Source: Artemisia argyi (lineage: Eukaryota; Streptophyta; Magnoliopsida; Asterales; Asteraceae). Taken from it: a stretch of 64,000 nucleotides of DNA. Below, in pieces: positions 1 through 11,262 of this stretch (the first letter of the stretch is position 1; the number at the start of each line of letters is the position of its first letter). The position numbers were made by a program, and so were the translations under genes. The stretch covers positions 13,563,897 through 13,627,896 of the forward strand of contig CM060684.1 in NCBI GenBank assembly GCA_030686995.1, written 5' to 3'. Below the pieces are notes generated by a model that was given only the letters and a program-made list of their open reading frames with translations, was not told the origin of the DNA and made no database searches.

Positions 1-297
1 AAGTCCAAGCTGTTATCATATGTAGGATTACAACTTAATATACATGTATCTCTAGGCCATTTAATTGCTTATTCTATTTCTTGCAGCTATTGAAGATATA
101 TTTACACTCAACTAAACTTGGATTATTCACCTTTAACAGGTTATTTTCTAATCTCTCCTTAATACTTCTTTCGTTATCGCATAAAACACCAGCCATAAAA
201 TTATGTCATTATAGAATCAACTTGTGGTTCATATATACTTTGTCGGCCCATAGAACTACAAACATTTCATATATGATTATTGTTGTATCTGATAGAA

Positions 298-1339
298 ATG
301 AGGAGGCAACTAAATGAGAACTATGATCCAAATGCAAACATTAATGGGCATAGTAACCATTTATCGAATTGTTATAGTACTTCCTCAAGACCAAATGTGC
401 AGCCATTAACTGATATTACAAATATCAGTCGGAATACATTGCCTCCTCCTCATGTCATTTCATCAAACTTGAATTCTTATCAAACACCTCAAGTTAGGAG
501 AGGTCGAGGTCGTCCGCGGTTAGGCACACAACCTTCAAGTTTTAGCAATAATACTACAGTTACACAACCACGACGTCGTGGCAGGCCTCCATCTCGAGTT
601 GATTCTCCATCCGTTTCTCGCAATGTTAGACAACATACAAATCATGATGTCGAAACTATTGGTACTCTGCCTCCTCGCTCAAACATACTAGCTAACCACA
701 ATGTCACATCAGGTGAGTAAACATTATTCTATTTTGCTTTCATTAGTTATTCCAAATATTTTTTGTAGCCACTTTCATTATTTTTTTATTGTTCTTAATA
801 ATATACAAGTTTCAGTTCAGTGATTTATAAAAATTTATTTTATCCAATAAATTGCCATTACTCACTTGAACCTATAACTTTCTTACTCACTTTAACATCT
901 AAATATGTCTCTTTATGTAACATTATCATTATAGGCTTGACTTTCGATGATAACCATGCTCATGTATCAACACGGCCAACTCCACAAACCGTTATTACTT
1001 CGAGGACGGTTGTTGATAGCAATGGCAACCCACTTCATGTGGGCAATCCAGTTCATGTTACTGGAAGTTCAAACACCTCTGTAAACTCAATGTCACATGT
1101 ACATCACATAAGAGGGTCGACTTCCACCAACAACGCAATTAATTTGAGTCAAACTGCACGACAAGTTGTTGTTGGTAACAATAGAAATCGAAATTCAGAT
1201 AATTTGGCCAATACATTTGATGTGACGGGAGTAAATAACACATCCGTAACATCAATACCACGTTCAACGCGCTCAAGGAGGAATACTTCCACCAATAGCG
1301 CAACAGATTCCGGCGTTTATCGAAACGCACGACAACATC
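298..1339 (+). CDS. RepHel N-terminal exons with two AT-hook motifs
   Basis: Two exons (298-712 and 935-1339) are separated by an intron 713-934 (GTGAGT to ATAG). The second joins the Rep exon across intron 1340-1432 (GTAAGA to TTTAG). Codon phase is kept at every junction. The ATG at 298 is the first in-frame methionine of the open frame; an upstream exon is possible because 1-297 has a splice-acceptor-like TTGCAG near 86. The protein is rich in Asn, Ser and Thr and has two AT-hook cores, RRGRGRPR near residues 67-74 and RRRGRPP near 92-98. AT-hooks bind the minor groove of AT-rich DNA, so a role in binding Helitron ends or AT-rich targets is possible but is inference. Confidence 0.6.
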
Positions 1340-1432
1340 GTAAGAAACTAAATCGTATTCTTATTTTCATTTTCATTATGTCTAATCCATTATATTTTAC
1401 TCATTAGACATCTAAATTTGCTGTCTTTTTAG

Positions 1433-4400
1433 GTCGAATGTTCGAATACTGGGATTGTGGAGACGCTGTGCACCAATGTCCGCATTGCGCAGCAATGTTG
1501 TGGTATGAGGAGCGGACAATAAAATCACGTTCTCCACGTGTCCCAAAGTTCTCGATATGTTGTAGTGAAGGAAAAGTTCAGCTTCCTTTTCTTGAAGATC
1601 CTCCACAACTTTTACAAGAATTAATGGATTACAACGGTGGTGAACGTTCTAAACTCTTTAGGAAGCATATAAAGCTTTTATGCTCGATGTTTTCCTTCAC
1701 GTCAACAGGAGGAAAGATAAACAAAGAGATAAATAATGGTGGTGCACCTTACACGTTTCAGATCAACGGGCACAACCATCACAAAATCGGGACCCTCTTA
1801 CCAACACATGAGGACGGCCGTCCTAGGTTTGCCCAACTGTACATATTTGACACCGTTAATGAAGTTGAAAACCGTTTCAATGCATTAAACAGAAGGCTAA
1901 CCTCAAGTCCTGAAGATGTGATGCTTCAGATGTTGGTTCGAGACCTTATAACCATGCTTAACCAAAACAACCCATTAGTGCAGGCTTTTAGAATGGCAAG
2001 GGAAAGATTAAGTGCTGCATCATTGCAACCTGTAACTCTTCGTCTAATTTCCACACGTCAAAGAAATGCAAGGCAATACAACCTACCCACAGCTTCTGAA
2101 GTGGCTGCATTAGTACCGGGAGACGGCAACCCCACGGATTCTCGAGATGTAATTGTTGAAGAAAGGGGTGGCGAGGAAGGTCAAAATTCTGTAAAGCGAA
2201 TTTCTGAGTTGCACCCAAGCTTTATGGCTTTGCAATATCCATTGCTATTCCCGTACGGAGAAGATGGGTTCCGTTTGTACATACCTCTTAATGTACCTAC
2301 TTCAACGAGGAGGAAATACTTAAGTTTGAGGGAATATTATTGTTTCCGTTTGCACCACAGGCTTCGCGAAGGAAAGACATTGCTTAAAGCTGGGCGTCTA
2401 TTTCATACGTATGTTGTTGATGCTTATACTGCTATTCTCGACCATGATCTAGACTGGTATAAAAGAAATCAGAACACGATTCGGTCTGAGTTGTATAACG
2501 GATTACATGATCGTGTTTCTAATGGAGAGACAGACTTAGAATCCATTGGCCGACGAGTTATCTTGCCCTCATCATTTACCGGAGGACCTAGACATATGGT
2601 TCAGCAATATCAGGACGCAATGGCAATATGTCGTTGGGCTGGACCTCCTGACCTTTTTCTAACCATGACGTGCAATCCAAATTGGCCTGAAATTCAACGT
2701 CATGTAGAAGATGCCATACCAGGCCAACCAACGTGTGATAGACCAGATGTCATCGCGAAGGTTTTTAAGATCAAACTAGACGAGCTTATGAAAGATATAA
2801 GGAAAGCTAACCATTTTGGTCGAGTTAAAGCTGGTGCGTGTTTTTCACAAACATTTTCTCATATTTTGTTGTACATACTTATGATGTTTAGTACATTAAT
2901 CTTGCTATGTACAAATGCAGTTATTTACACAATCGAGTTTCAAAAACGTGGATTGCCCCATTGTCATGCTCTCATATTTTTGCACGAAGATGACAAGATA
3001 TTTTCTCCCGATCAGATTGATCATGTCATATCCGCAGAGTTACCATCTGAAGTAGATGATCCGATTGGATTTGAGGCGGTTCGTAGTCATATGATGCATG
3101 GACCTTGTGGAGAGCTTAACCCTTCAAATTCATGTATGTCCAGAGACCGTGGATGTGAAAAAGGATACCCGAAGGCATACTGTCCGGAAACTTTTATTAG
3201 CAGTGACGGTTGGCCCCATTATAAGAGAACAAACAACGGAAGAAAAGCAAAAGTTGGTAGAAGAAATATTATGCTTGATAACACTTTCGTCGTTCCGCAT
3301 AACCTTGATTTGATTGTGAAATACGATTGCCATATAAATGTTGAATGGTGTAACCAAGGATCATTGGTCAAGTACCTTTTTGCCTATTTAAACAAAGGTC
3401 CAGATCGTGCAACTATAGTAATAGAAGGTCAAAATAATAGACCATCAGCAGGACCAAGAACATCATATGCTTCTATAGTGCAACGTGAAAACGAAATTGA
3501 AGAATACCTCAGTTGTCGATACATTTCAGCCTCTGAATCATGCTGGAAAATATATGGTTTCGAAATGCATTATCGTTCTATCGCCGTTGAAAGACTTCCA
3601 TTTCATGAAGAAGGTTGTCATAGAGTTTACTTTAGAGAGGACGATGATGCTGAAGATGTAGTTGATAGAACGACCTCTGCAATGTCTAAGTTTACAGGAT
3701 GGATGAAATCAAATATAATATATCCCCATGGACGAGGTCTAACTTATTCAGATTATCCAACGATGTTTACATGGCATGATAATGATAAAGAATGGAGGCC
3801 ACGTAAGAGTGGGATGGCCATTGGTCGTATATATTACGTCACTCCTTCAATGGGGGAGAAGTACTATCTTCGTATGTTACTAAATGTTGTACGTGGGTGC
3901 AGGGGTTGGGAAGAACTTCGCACTGTAGATGATATAGTGTATCCAACATACAGGGAGACTTGTAAGGCATATAGGCTTTTAGGGGATGATGTTGAGTGGG
4001 TTCAAGCAGTAACAAATGCATCTCAATGGCAGTTAGGGGATCAACTTCGAGATATGTTTGTAACCATATTATTATTTTGTACGGTTTCTGATCATGCACA
4101 ACTCTTTAGGGAATGTCTTCCTTTTCTATCCGAAGATATTCCTTACAGGCAACATCAGTTGTTGCTGAATGACCAGGTGGTGTTTACAAATGAAGAGATT
4201 CAAAATTACACTTTAATGGAAATTGAGATGATTTTAAATAGTAATAACAGATCATTGACAGATTTTCCGGGCCTCCCTCAGATCAATCATAACCTATTGA
4301 ATATGGGAACAAATAGGCTGATTGCTGAAGAAAGAAGGTACAACCCGCGTGATGAATTAGACCGGTTTACCAATTTGTATGCGGGATTGAATCCCCAACA

Positions 4401-4449
4401 AAGAGATGTGTATGATAACATTATGCAAGCTGTCAACGCAAAAAATTGA
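1433..4449 (+). pseudogene. Helitron Rep (HUH endonuclease) domain of RepHel, ending at an in-frame nonsense codon
   Basis: The product nicks and joins single DNA strands during rolling-circle transposition. It opens with a Helitron-like N-terminal zinc motif (YWDCGD, then CPHC). The catalytic core shows TMTCNPNWPEI, the HUH motif as LPHCHALIF, and the two-tyrosine region KYLFAYLNKG. An 87-nt intron (2834-2920) sits just before the HUH motif and keeps phase when removed. The frame stops at TGA 4447-4449. The codons after that stop continue in the same frame straight into the Walker A motif of the helicase, so the stop is a point nonsense mutation inside one RepHel gene rather than a natural end. 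Confidence 0.9.
2834..2920 (+). other. 87-nt intron in RepHel that is a multiple of three and free of stops
   Basis: The donor is G|GTGCGT and the acceptor is TGCAG|TT. Removing it joins VKA to VIYTIEF, the normal Helitron Rep sequence just before HUH. Retaining it adds 29 residues, including a hydrophobic run (LLYILMMFSTLILLC), with no stop codon. Confidence 0.8.
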
Positions 4450-5948
4450 GGCCTTTTTTTTGTATACGGTAGCGGAGGTACAGGAAAAACATACTTGTGG
4501 AATACAATTATAGCTTCAATACGTTCAAAAGCTAAAATAGTTTTGTCAGTTGCATCATCCGGCATTGCCTCACTACTATTGCCCGGTGGTCGAACATCAC
4601 ACTCAAGATTTCGTATCCCCATCGATCTTGACAATGAGTCATGTTGTGGAATTGATGTCACTTCAGATCTTGCAGAATTAATCAGACAGTCAGAACTAAT
4701 TATTTGGGATGAGGCACCTTTACAACATCGACATGCTTTTGAAGCTGTCGATCGGACATTAAGAGATGTGTGCAGACAGAACAGAGCTGGAAATCAAGTA
4801 TTCGGTGGTAAGGTCGTTGTTCTCGGTGGTGACTTTAGGCAAATTCTTCCTGTTATTCCAAAGGCAAGTAGGAGTGAAATCGTTTCTTCTGCTGTAAACA
4901 AGTCTAGAGCCATATGGGACGAATGCAAGGTCTTTATTTTGTCTACAAACATGCGTCTGCGTGATCCGACAATGGATCCTTCAGATATGAATCAAATTAT
5001 GAATTTCAATAAATGGCTTTTGGATATGGGCGATGGCAAACTTCCAGCTATTGCACTTGATCAAGAAGATGAGTCCAGTTGGATTACGATTCCTGATGAT
5101 CTTTTAATTCCAGTAAATGATGACCCAATTGGTGCTATTGTACAAAATACATTCCCCGATCTTTTAAACAAAATCAATGATATTGATTACCTAAAAGAGC
5201 GATGTATCTTGTGCCCAACAAATGAAATTGTTGATAAGATTAATTCACATGTTCTTGAGAAGATGCCAGGTGAGTTGCATGAAATGCTTAGCGCCGATGA
5301 GATAGACCCGAGTACAGGAAACTTGGAAGAAATGCAAATCATGTACCCTCCTGAATTTCTAAACAGATTGCGTTTTTCCGGTATCCCAAACCATAAACTT
5401 GAACTGAAGATCGGAGTGCCAGTCATATTGCTACGTAATACAAATTTACGACGGGGTCTGTGTAACGGGACACGGTTAATCATAACTAATATCAGCCGTA
5501 CGGTTCTTGAGGCTGAAATAATAACTGGGAGACATATACATGAAAAAGTATTGATCAACCGAATTGATATGACTCCGACCGATAAATCATGGCCTTTTCA
5601 ATTTAGACGAAGGCAATTTCCTGTTAAAGTTTGCTTTGGCATGACAATTAATAAAAGCCAGGGTCAAACCTTTAATCATGTTTGTGCTTACCTTGAGAAG
5701 CCGGTTTTTACACATGGTCAACTTTATGTTGTCGCATCGCGAGTAACTTCGCGTGCTGGTCTTCGGTTCTATATTGATAACAAGGGACTATGTGATAATA
5801 ATATGACAAAAAATGTTGTTTATAAGGAGGTGTACTATAATTTGCCTATAGGTATGTTATATGTGTGTCTATATTTTGTTTTGAAATTCTGACTCTATTT
5901 TACACTATGTTGGTTTCTTATTTTGTAGGTAACGTTCAGCAACCATGA
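4450..5948 (+). pseudogene. PIF1-family helicase domain of RepHel (C-terminal half)
   Basis: This SF1B DNA helicase unwinds the donor strand during transposition. Visible motifs in order are Walker A GSGGTGKT (about 4468-4491), Walker B IIWDEAP, the GGDFRQILP motif III region, TINKSQGQTF, and the C-terminal VVASRVTSRAGL. It lies in the same frame as the Rep part but is cut off from it by the TGA at 4447. The 3' end is modelled with an intron 5852-5928 (GTATGT to TGTAG), giving a short last exon ending at TGA 5946-5948. If that intron is retained, the frame ends at 5892 instead. The whole spliced RepHel would be about 1,720 residues. Confidence 0.9.
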
Positions 5949-8900
5949 GCAACCGATATCATTATGTCAGTGAGTTGCGTGCTAATGTCACTAATAATTG
6001 GACCATAAATGTTATGGTTTCACGAGTATGGACTACTTACAACCCAAAAAACAATCAAGTTATCTCCTTGGACATCATCATAGTGGATGAACGAGTAAGT
6101 AAAGTTACATTTTTATGCTTAATTTTTTTTAATCTTCATAACACGTCTGATTTATATCTTTTTCTACTTCAGCGTAATTCAATCCATGTCAAGGTTCCTG
6201 CAAAGCTTATGAACAAGTATAAAAACTTGATTGTGGAGGGTCGAGTTCATAATATACACAGGTTCATGGTGCGCGAGTATAATATGTTGTATAGGCCTTT
6301 AGATCGCAAGATCTTTCTTGAGTTTTGTACTGTGACATCAGTACGACCATCATCCCTTCCGCTAGAGCTTTTTGATAGATATGTGTTTGAATTTATCCCA
6401 TTCAACATGCTGGGTTCCCGTGCCGGAAATGATACGTATCTGACAGGTGGTTATTCTATTATCATGTATAGTTTTTACTTACATGGTTGTTCTAATTACC
6501 CACATTGTAACTTACTATATTTTAATTCTATTATAGACGTCATTGGTGTTCTTTGCGAATGGGGTCCTCTTGGAGAAAATGAGGGAGAAACCAAAAGTGC
6601 TCATCCCCAAATTCGTAAAATTGTTGTTTGTGATACAAGGTATCTTTATCTTTCCAATGCATATTATTAAATTCTACATATCTTTTAATTTAACTACATT
6701 CTTAATTTGTTACAAAAAAAAAATAGAGATTTGAAATTGAGGATTTCATTGTGGGGAAAGTTGGCTTTGAAGTACACAGATGACATGATCCGGTCTCAAA
6801 AGGATACAAATATCATCATTATACTCACATCTTGCAAGGTTCGCCGTTATGGAGGTATGTATTGTTTTAACCATTTAACCCAAAGAGCCCTTTAACCTAT
6901 ATGTGTCCAAACAGTCCCTTAACCAAATCTGTCCAAACAGCCCTTTAACCATGTTTGTGTGCAAACATCCCCTTTGTTCATATGTGCTGAATTTTCTGCA
7001 CATATTGTACTAGCACACAATAGTATTTTTTTCATGGGATAATTCATTTACCAAAGTACATTAGTTACTAACGTATTGAATAGTCTAGCACACATCAGTA
7101 GTTATTAGGAAACCAGAAACAAGTATTCTACCAGTAATATTTATGTATTTTGTTCGTTGTATGTCGTTGAGGGAAGTCGTGAGATGTTGCTGATGTTATG
7201 TGTGATTCTTAGACATAACACTATGCCCGCACCACCTGGTCATTCACATAATGCAGCACTATGTCCACACCACCTGGTCATTCACAAACGTTTCCTTTTT
7301 GCGCTGCATTTTTTTCACCTCTTTAGTGTCTTCATTTATCCACACCACCTGGTCATTCATGGAGTGTTTGTAATTCTCACACCTTAATTTATATGTTACT
7401 GAAGTTATAATTCACACACCTTAATTGTCATAGCGTGATTAGTATAATGTGTTACACAAGTTATGCACACACCTTAATTTATAATTCGTGTATTATTTAT
7501 CTGATATAGAATGGCTTTTTTAGGTGGGCTGCAAATGACAACGACAGTTGCAACACATTTTTATTTGAACCTTCCGATAGCTAATTGTTATGCATATAAC
7601 CAAAGGTATATATATTATCTTAATGTTTATTGACGTACTTATGATACAAATTTGTGTTCAATTATAAAAAGTACTTATTATTCTTATTTTTCCGTTTTTA
7701 TTAAATAGGCCAATTCAACCCGTTGACTTTCCATCCAATGTTCCTAAATCCAATGTTCTTACAAGTGAGGAGATCAATATAACAACTATCCCGGAATTCT
7801 ATCAGTGTCTTGCTAATGGCGTTAATGTGGTAATTGACATGATATATAATCTTGATGTTCCCAATTAAATGTTTTCTTTTATATTAACGTGTTACTATTA
7901 TCGGTTGCATTTTAACAGGGAACAGAGTTCATTATCAGTTCAATGGTCGTTGGAATTGACTTGGATAACGACTGGAAATTCATCCAATGTCCCACGTGCT
8001 TCCACAAAGTCGATTGGGCAAATGTTCAGTATTACTGTAAACATTGTAATAAAAATGTTACAAATCCACGCCAAACGTAAGTTATTTCTATCACGATGAA
8101 CGGTGTGGTTTATGTACTTCTTATTCATGTTCTTCTTATTATAGGTACAAGTTAGTGATAACCATAGGTGAACTATTCCATGAGGAAATCAATTGCGTAC
8201 TTTTCAATAACACTGCCAATGAACTATTAGGACATACCGTGGAAGAGTTGCTTACTAAGAGTATAAAAGAGGTTGGTTGATCACTAATTTTCTCATCGAA
8301 CTTACTATACTTACATTTCATTATTACTAAACACATGCCATTCTTTTATCTAGGGTGCTGGTGTCCCATATTGGTTAGATGATTTCTTTGTTGACAAACT
8401 CCTTGGTCGATGTGTCGTTCTCCGTATCAAGATTGATAAGTATAATCTGGCACCTACATTTGTTCGTAGGTACACTGCTACTAAGTACTACGGTGATAGT
8501 GTAGACATATTGAAGGAAAATTCTAGAATGATATTACCTTCAAAAGTGGACTCGGTGAACTTAAAAATAACCGATGAAGATGAAAAAATTATGGATGAGA
8601 TTCAGTGGGGTTCCGCTTCTAAATCAGCTACTCCTGCAATTCCCAACACTACAATTAAGGTTCCTCTTTCAACAGTAAATGAGGCTCATGATGCTAATGT
8701 GGAACTTTCTGCAAATGGATCTAAAAATGTTCTCAAATGTGAAATGAATACAACTATAATTGATACATCTGAGGGCTCAGCTGCTAATGCTACAATGACT
8801 AATGAGGACAATCTGAATTACACTCATAAAGATAATGAGACCTCTCATGTACATAACGATGCGGTTTATGTTAATATTGAAGATTTTAAAGAAGCTGATA

Positions 8901-9034
8901 TGAAAGAAAGTGATATCAAGGTTGATATGAAAGAAGGTGATATGATAGAAGTTGTGCAAGATGCTCATATGAGTGAAGAAGATACAAAGGAAGATTATGT
9001 GAAGAAAGATGATATGAAAGAAGGTGAAATATGA
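5945..9034 (+). CDS. RPA70-like single-strand DNA-binding protein of the Helitron
   Basis: Nine exons keep phase throughout: 5945-6094, 6173-6446, 6537-6639, 6727-6854, 7524-7605, 7709-7829, 7919-8076, 8145-8271 and 8354-9034. Together they encode about 607 residues. The N-terminal part (from MSNRYHYVSEL) matches the DUF223/RPA OB-fold type, and a second OB fold carries ISLWGKLA. The C-terminal RPA zinc finger is CPTC, 12 residues, CKHC, around residues 290-320. The last 170 or so residues form an acidic tail with DMKEGD-like repeats. Proteins of this family coat single-stranded DNA. Plant Helitrons are known to carry such genes, and here it would act beside RepHel. No stop interrupts the model. 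The donor after exon 8 (GTTGGT) is weak. Confidence 0.85.
6855..7523 (+). repeat. Longest intron of the RPA-like gene, with two small repeat families
   Basis: This 669-nt intron is far longer than the others in the gene. Near its start an imperfect unit of about 30 nt containing CCCTTTAACC or CCCTTAACC recurs three times (about 6885-6950). Further on, CACCACCTGGTCATTCA occurs three times at about 7230, 7270 and 7342. I see no coding content. Confidence 0.6.
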
Positions 9035-9265
9035 ACATTTGTCTAATCGTTCATACTCTTTCAAATACATCATTAGCTGTTTTTTTTATCATGAATTGTT
9101 TGCATTTCAATTTAATCACTCTCCACGTGATTTGTGACGTTAAAATTTTTGCTTTTAGTATTTTCTTATGTTTTAAATTTAATACTTTATCAATAAATAA
9201 GAATGAATTTGCACTTTGAGATACTTCGTTTCGAGTAGTGTTGATGTGTGTCTATGTTTTAGTCT

Positions 9266-9267
<2 letters not shown>

Positions 9268-9342
<75 letters not shown>
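9268..9342. repeat. (TA)n microsatellite just inside the Helitron right end
   Basis: About 37 TA units lie immediately before the terminal hairpin. Tracts like this are often length-variable, so the exact count should be treated with caution. Confidence 0.95.
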
Positions 9343-9347
<5 letters not shown>

Positions 9348-9355
9348 AATCGTTA

Positions 9356-9385
9356 TACCCGAGCAACGCACGGGTATTGTACTAG
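9356..9385 (+). other. Helitron 3' terminal hairpin and CTAG end
   Basis: TACCCG (9356-9361) pairs with CGGGTA (9371-9376). Inside it, GC pairs with GC around an AAC loop, with one A-A mismatch. CTAG follows at 9382-9385 and a host T at 9386. This is the known Helitron right-end structure, which acts as the rolling-circle termination signal. Confidence 0.93.
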
Positions 9386-11262
9386 TTATAAATACCCCTC
9401 AATCCCTTCATTTTAATCATCTTTTATTCATTTTTCTCCTAAACTCTTGTAATTTCCTTTTATGATTATGTAGTTTATTTAAGTTTTATTTAGTTTATGT
9501 TATACTGTATTAGTTTATGCAAGTAAGAGATTTTTATTATTATTATTTTTATTTTTTTTATTTTAAATTTATCATATCTACATCTTTTTATTTATTTATC
9601 ATCCTATTCCCATCTTTTTCTTAATCTATTATTTTTTATTAAAGTTTACTTTTTATTGTTTTATTTAGCTTTAAAATAGCATATATTCTTTAAGAATCTT
9701 GTTTTTTCCATAAATATCCAAAAATATGTTTTGTTTTCATCATTAAATTTTCATATTTTTATGAGTAGTTTTAGTACTTTTTATAAAATTCAAAAACATT
9801 TTCTGTCTTTTTCTTTTTATTAGTATGTTTCATTTTTATTTTATAAAAAATGTCAAAAAAATGTCAAAAAAACGTCAAAAGTATAATTTTTTATGAGTCA
9901 ATTAATATCCAAAGGTTTGTTAAACAAGTAGGAGGGTACCCGCGCAATGCATTGTAGAATGAAAAACATTGTTGCTGGTTAAAGATGTTTCAACACGAAT
10001 TTTCGTATATTTACAGTAAAAAGATGTAATGAATTAAAATACGTAATTCACCGGACGTAAAGTTATTGTTAGAAAAAACGGTCCATAGAAAATTTAGTCA
10101 AAGGGTACCCGCGCCGCCACATTGCGCGGGCAGGCGAGTACCCTCCTATAGTTATATAAGTATATGTATTCACATCACTCACTCACTCACTCTCTATTTG
10201 GGAATATTATTTGTCATTCTTGTTTGTTCCACTCTCTACGACATTCCTCATCATGTTTCCTCGTGCGTTCGCATCGTCGTCGTTTGCAATTCGTCGTCGT
10301 CTCTATGACATTTTTCCTTGCATTTCCCCTCATTTCAGATGGTCATTTTCCCAATCTCAGTCAGCGCGTCGCCTAATGTCACTCTGTAGGTTTATTTTAT
10401 TTTATAATCGTTATAATTTTACTTGCTTTAATATGTAAAATTATTACGATTATAAAATAATTTTACACCGTGGAAGACGGTATTGGGACCCATAACCCGT
10501 GGAAGACGGTATTGGGAGTTATTTTACTTTTTTCTATTACGATTATAAAATAAAATAAACCTACAGAGTGACATTAGGCGACGCGCTGACTGAGATGGGG
10601 AAAATGACCATCTGAAATGAGGGGAAATGCGAGGAAACATGTCATAGAGACGACGACGAATTGCAGACGATGACGATGCAAACAAACGAGGAAACAAGAT
10701 GATGAATGATGTGGAGAATGGAAACAAACAAGAATGATAAATAATATTCCCCAATAGAGAGTAAGTGAGTGAGTGATGTGAATACATATACTTATATAAC
10801 TATAGGAGGGTACCCGTTCGCCCGCGAATTGTGGCGGCGTGGGTACCTTTTGACTAAATTTTCTATGGACCGTCTTTTCTAACAACAACTTTACGTTCAG
10901 TGAATTACGTATTTTAATTCATTACATCTTTTTACAATAAATGTACAAAAATTCATGTTATTTTAACCCGCAACAATGTTTTTCATTCTACAATGCAATG
11001 CGCGGGTACCTCCTACTTATTTAATAAACCTTTGGATATTACACAAAAATGAAAGGGACAATGCATTTCATTTATCTCTTCAATTTTAGTGATTAAATAT
11101 TTTAAAAAAATGAAGAATTTAATGCCATATGATACCTACAAGTGAGAAAAAGTTGTTAAGAGCATTGAATGAATAAGCTGACAAGCAGAATGACTTAACA
11201 TACAACTAGGTTGTGCAGATGAAATCATCACAAATATTGATGTCAAATATTGATGTTCAATA
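9386..11262. repeat. Repeat unit A, homologous to 45852-47632
   Basis: The sequence from TTATAAATACCCCTC onward is nearly the same as that from 45852 onward. Both copies run through an AT-rich segment, a foldback element, and a shared right flank ending near TTGATGTTCAATATA. Unit A is cut on its left by the Helitron, so its true left limit is unknown. Unit B shows the uninterrupted site. No gene is visible in the AT-rich part 9386-9902. Confidence 0.85.
9903..11041. mobile_element. Foldback element, copy A (arms about 0.5 kb)
   Basis: The left arm begins TAATATCCAAAGG at 9903 and the right arm ends with its complement at 11041. Both arms carry the same landmarks in mirror image: the GGAGGGTACCC stretch, a TATATAAGTATATG segment, a CACTCACTCACT run and the GTAGGTTTATTTTA border. 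The centre of this copy has an extra stretch of about 80 nt with a 21-nt unit (CCGTGGAAGACGG...) twice, at 10468-10488 and 10497-10517. Reading frames that recur in all arms are by-products of arm similarity. No target duplication was found. The superfamily is not clear; a non-autonomous long-TIR DNA transposon is likely. Confidence 0.75.

Larger units (their letters stand above)
1..9385 (+). mobile_element. Helitron (rolling-circle transposon), right part; 5' end outside the window
   Basis: The stretch carries the two genes expected of a plant autonomous Helitron: a Rep/helicase (298-5948) and an RPA70-like single-strand-binding protein (5945-9034). It ends in a GC-rich hairpin followed by CTAG. 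The sequence just after CTAG continues as the same host repeat found uninterrupted at 45852, which fixes the right boundary at 9385|9386 between A and T, the usual Helitron target. No 5' TC terminus is visible, so the left end probably lies upstream. The only clear coding lesion is a nonsense codon in RepHel, so the copy is fairly young but probably not self-sufficient. Confidence 0.93.

Noticed and set aside
9216..9416. Open frame of repeating Ile-Tyr in the TA tract
   Set aside because: It is only a translation of the (TA)n microsatellite at the Helitron end.
10066..10888. Frames of 70-104 codons repeated on both strands
   Set aside because: They mirror each other because they lie in the inverted arms of the foldback element, and the same frames recur at 46546-47269. 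No start context, domain or codon bias supports them.
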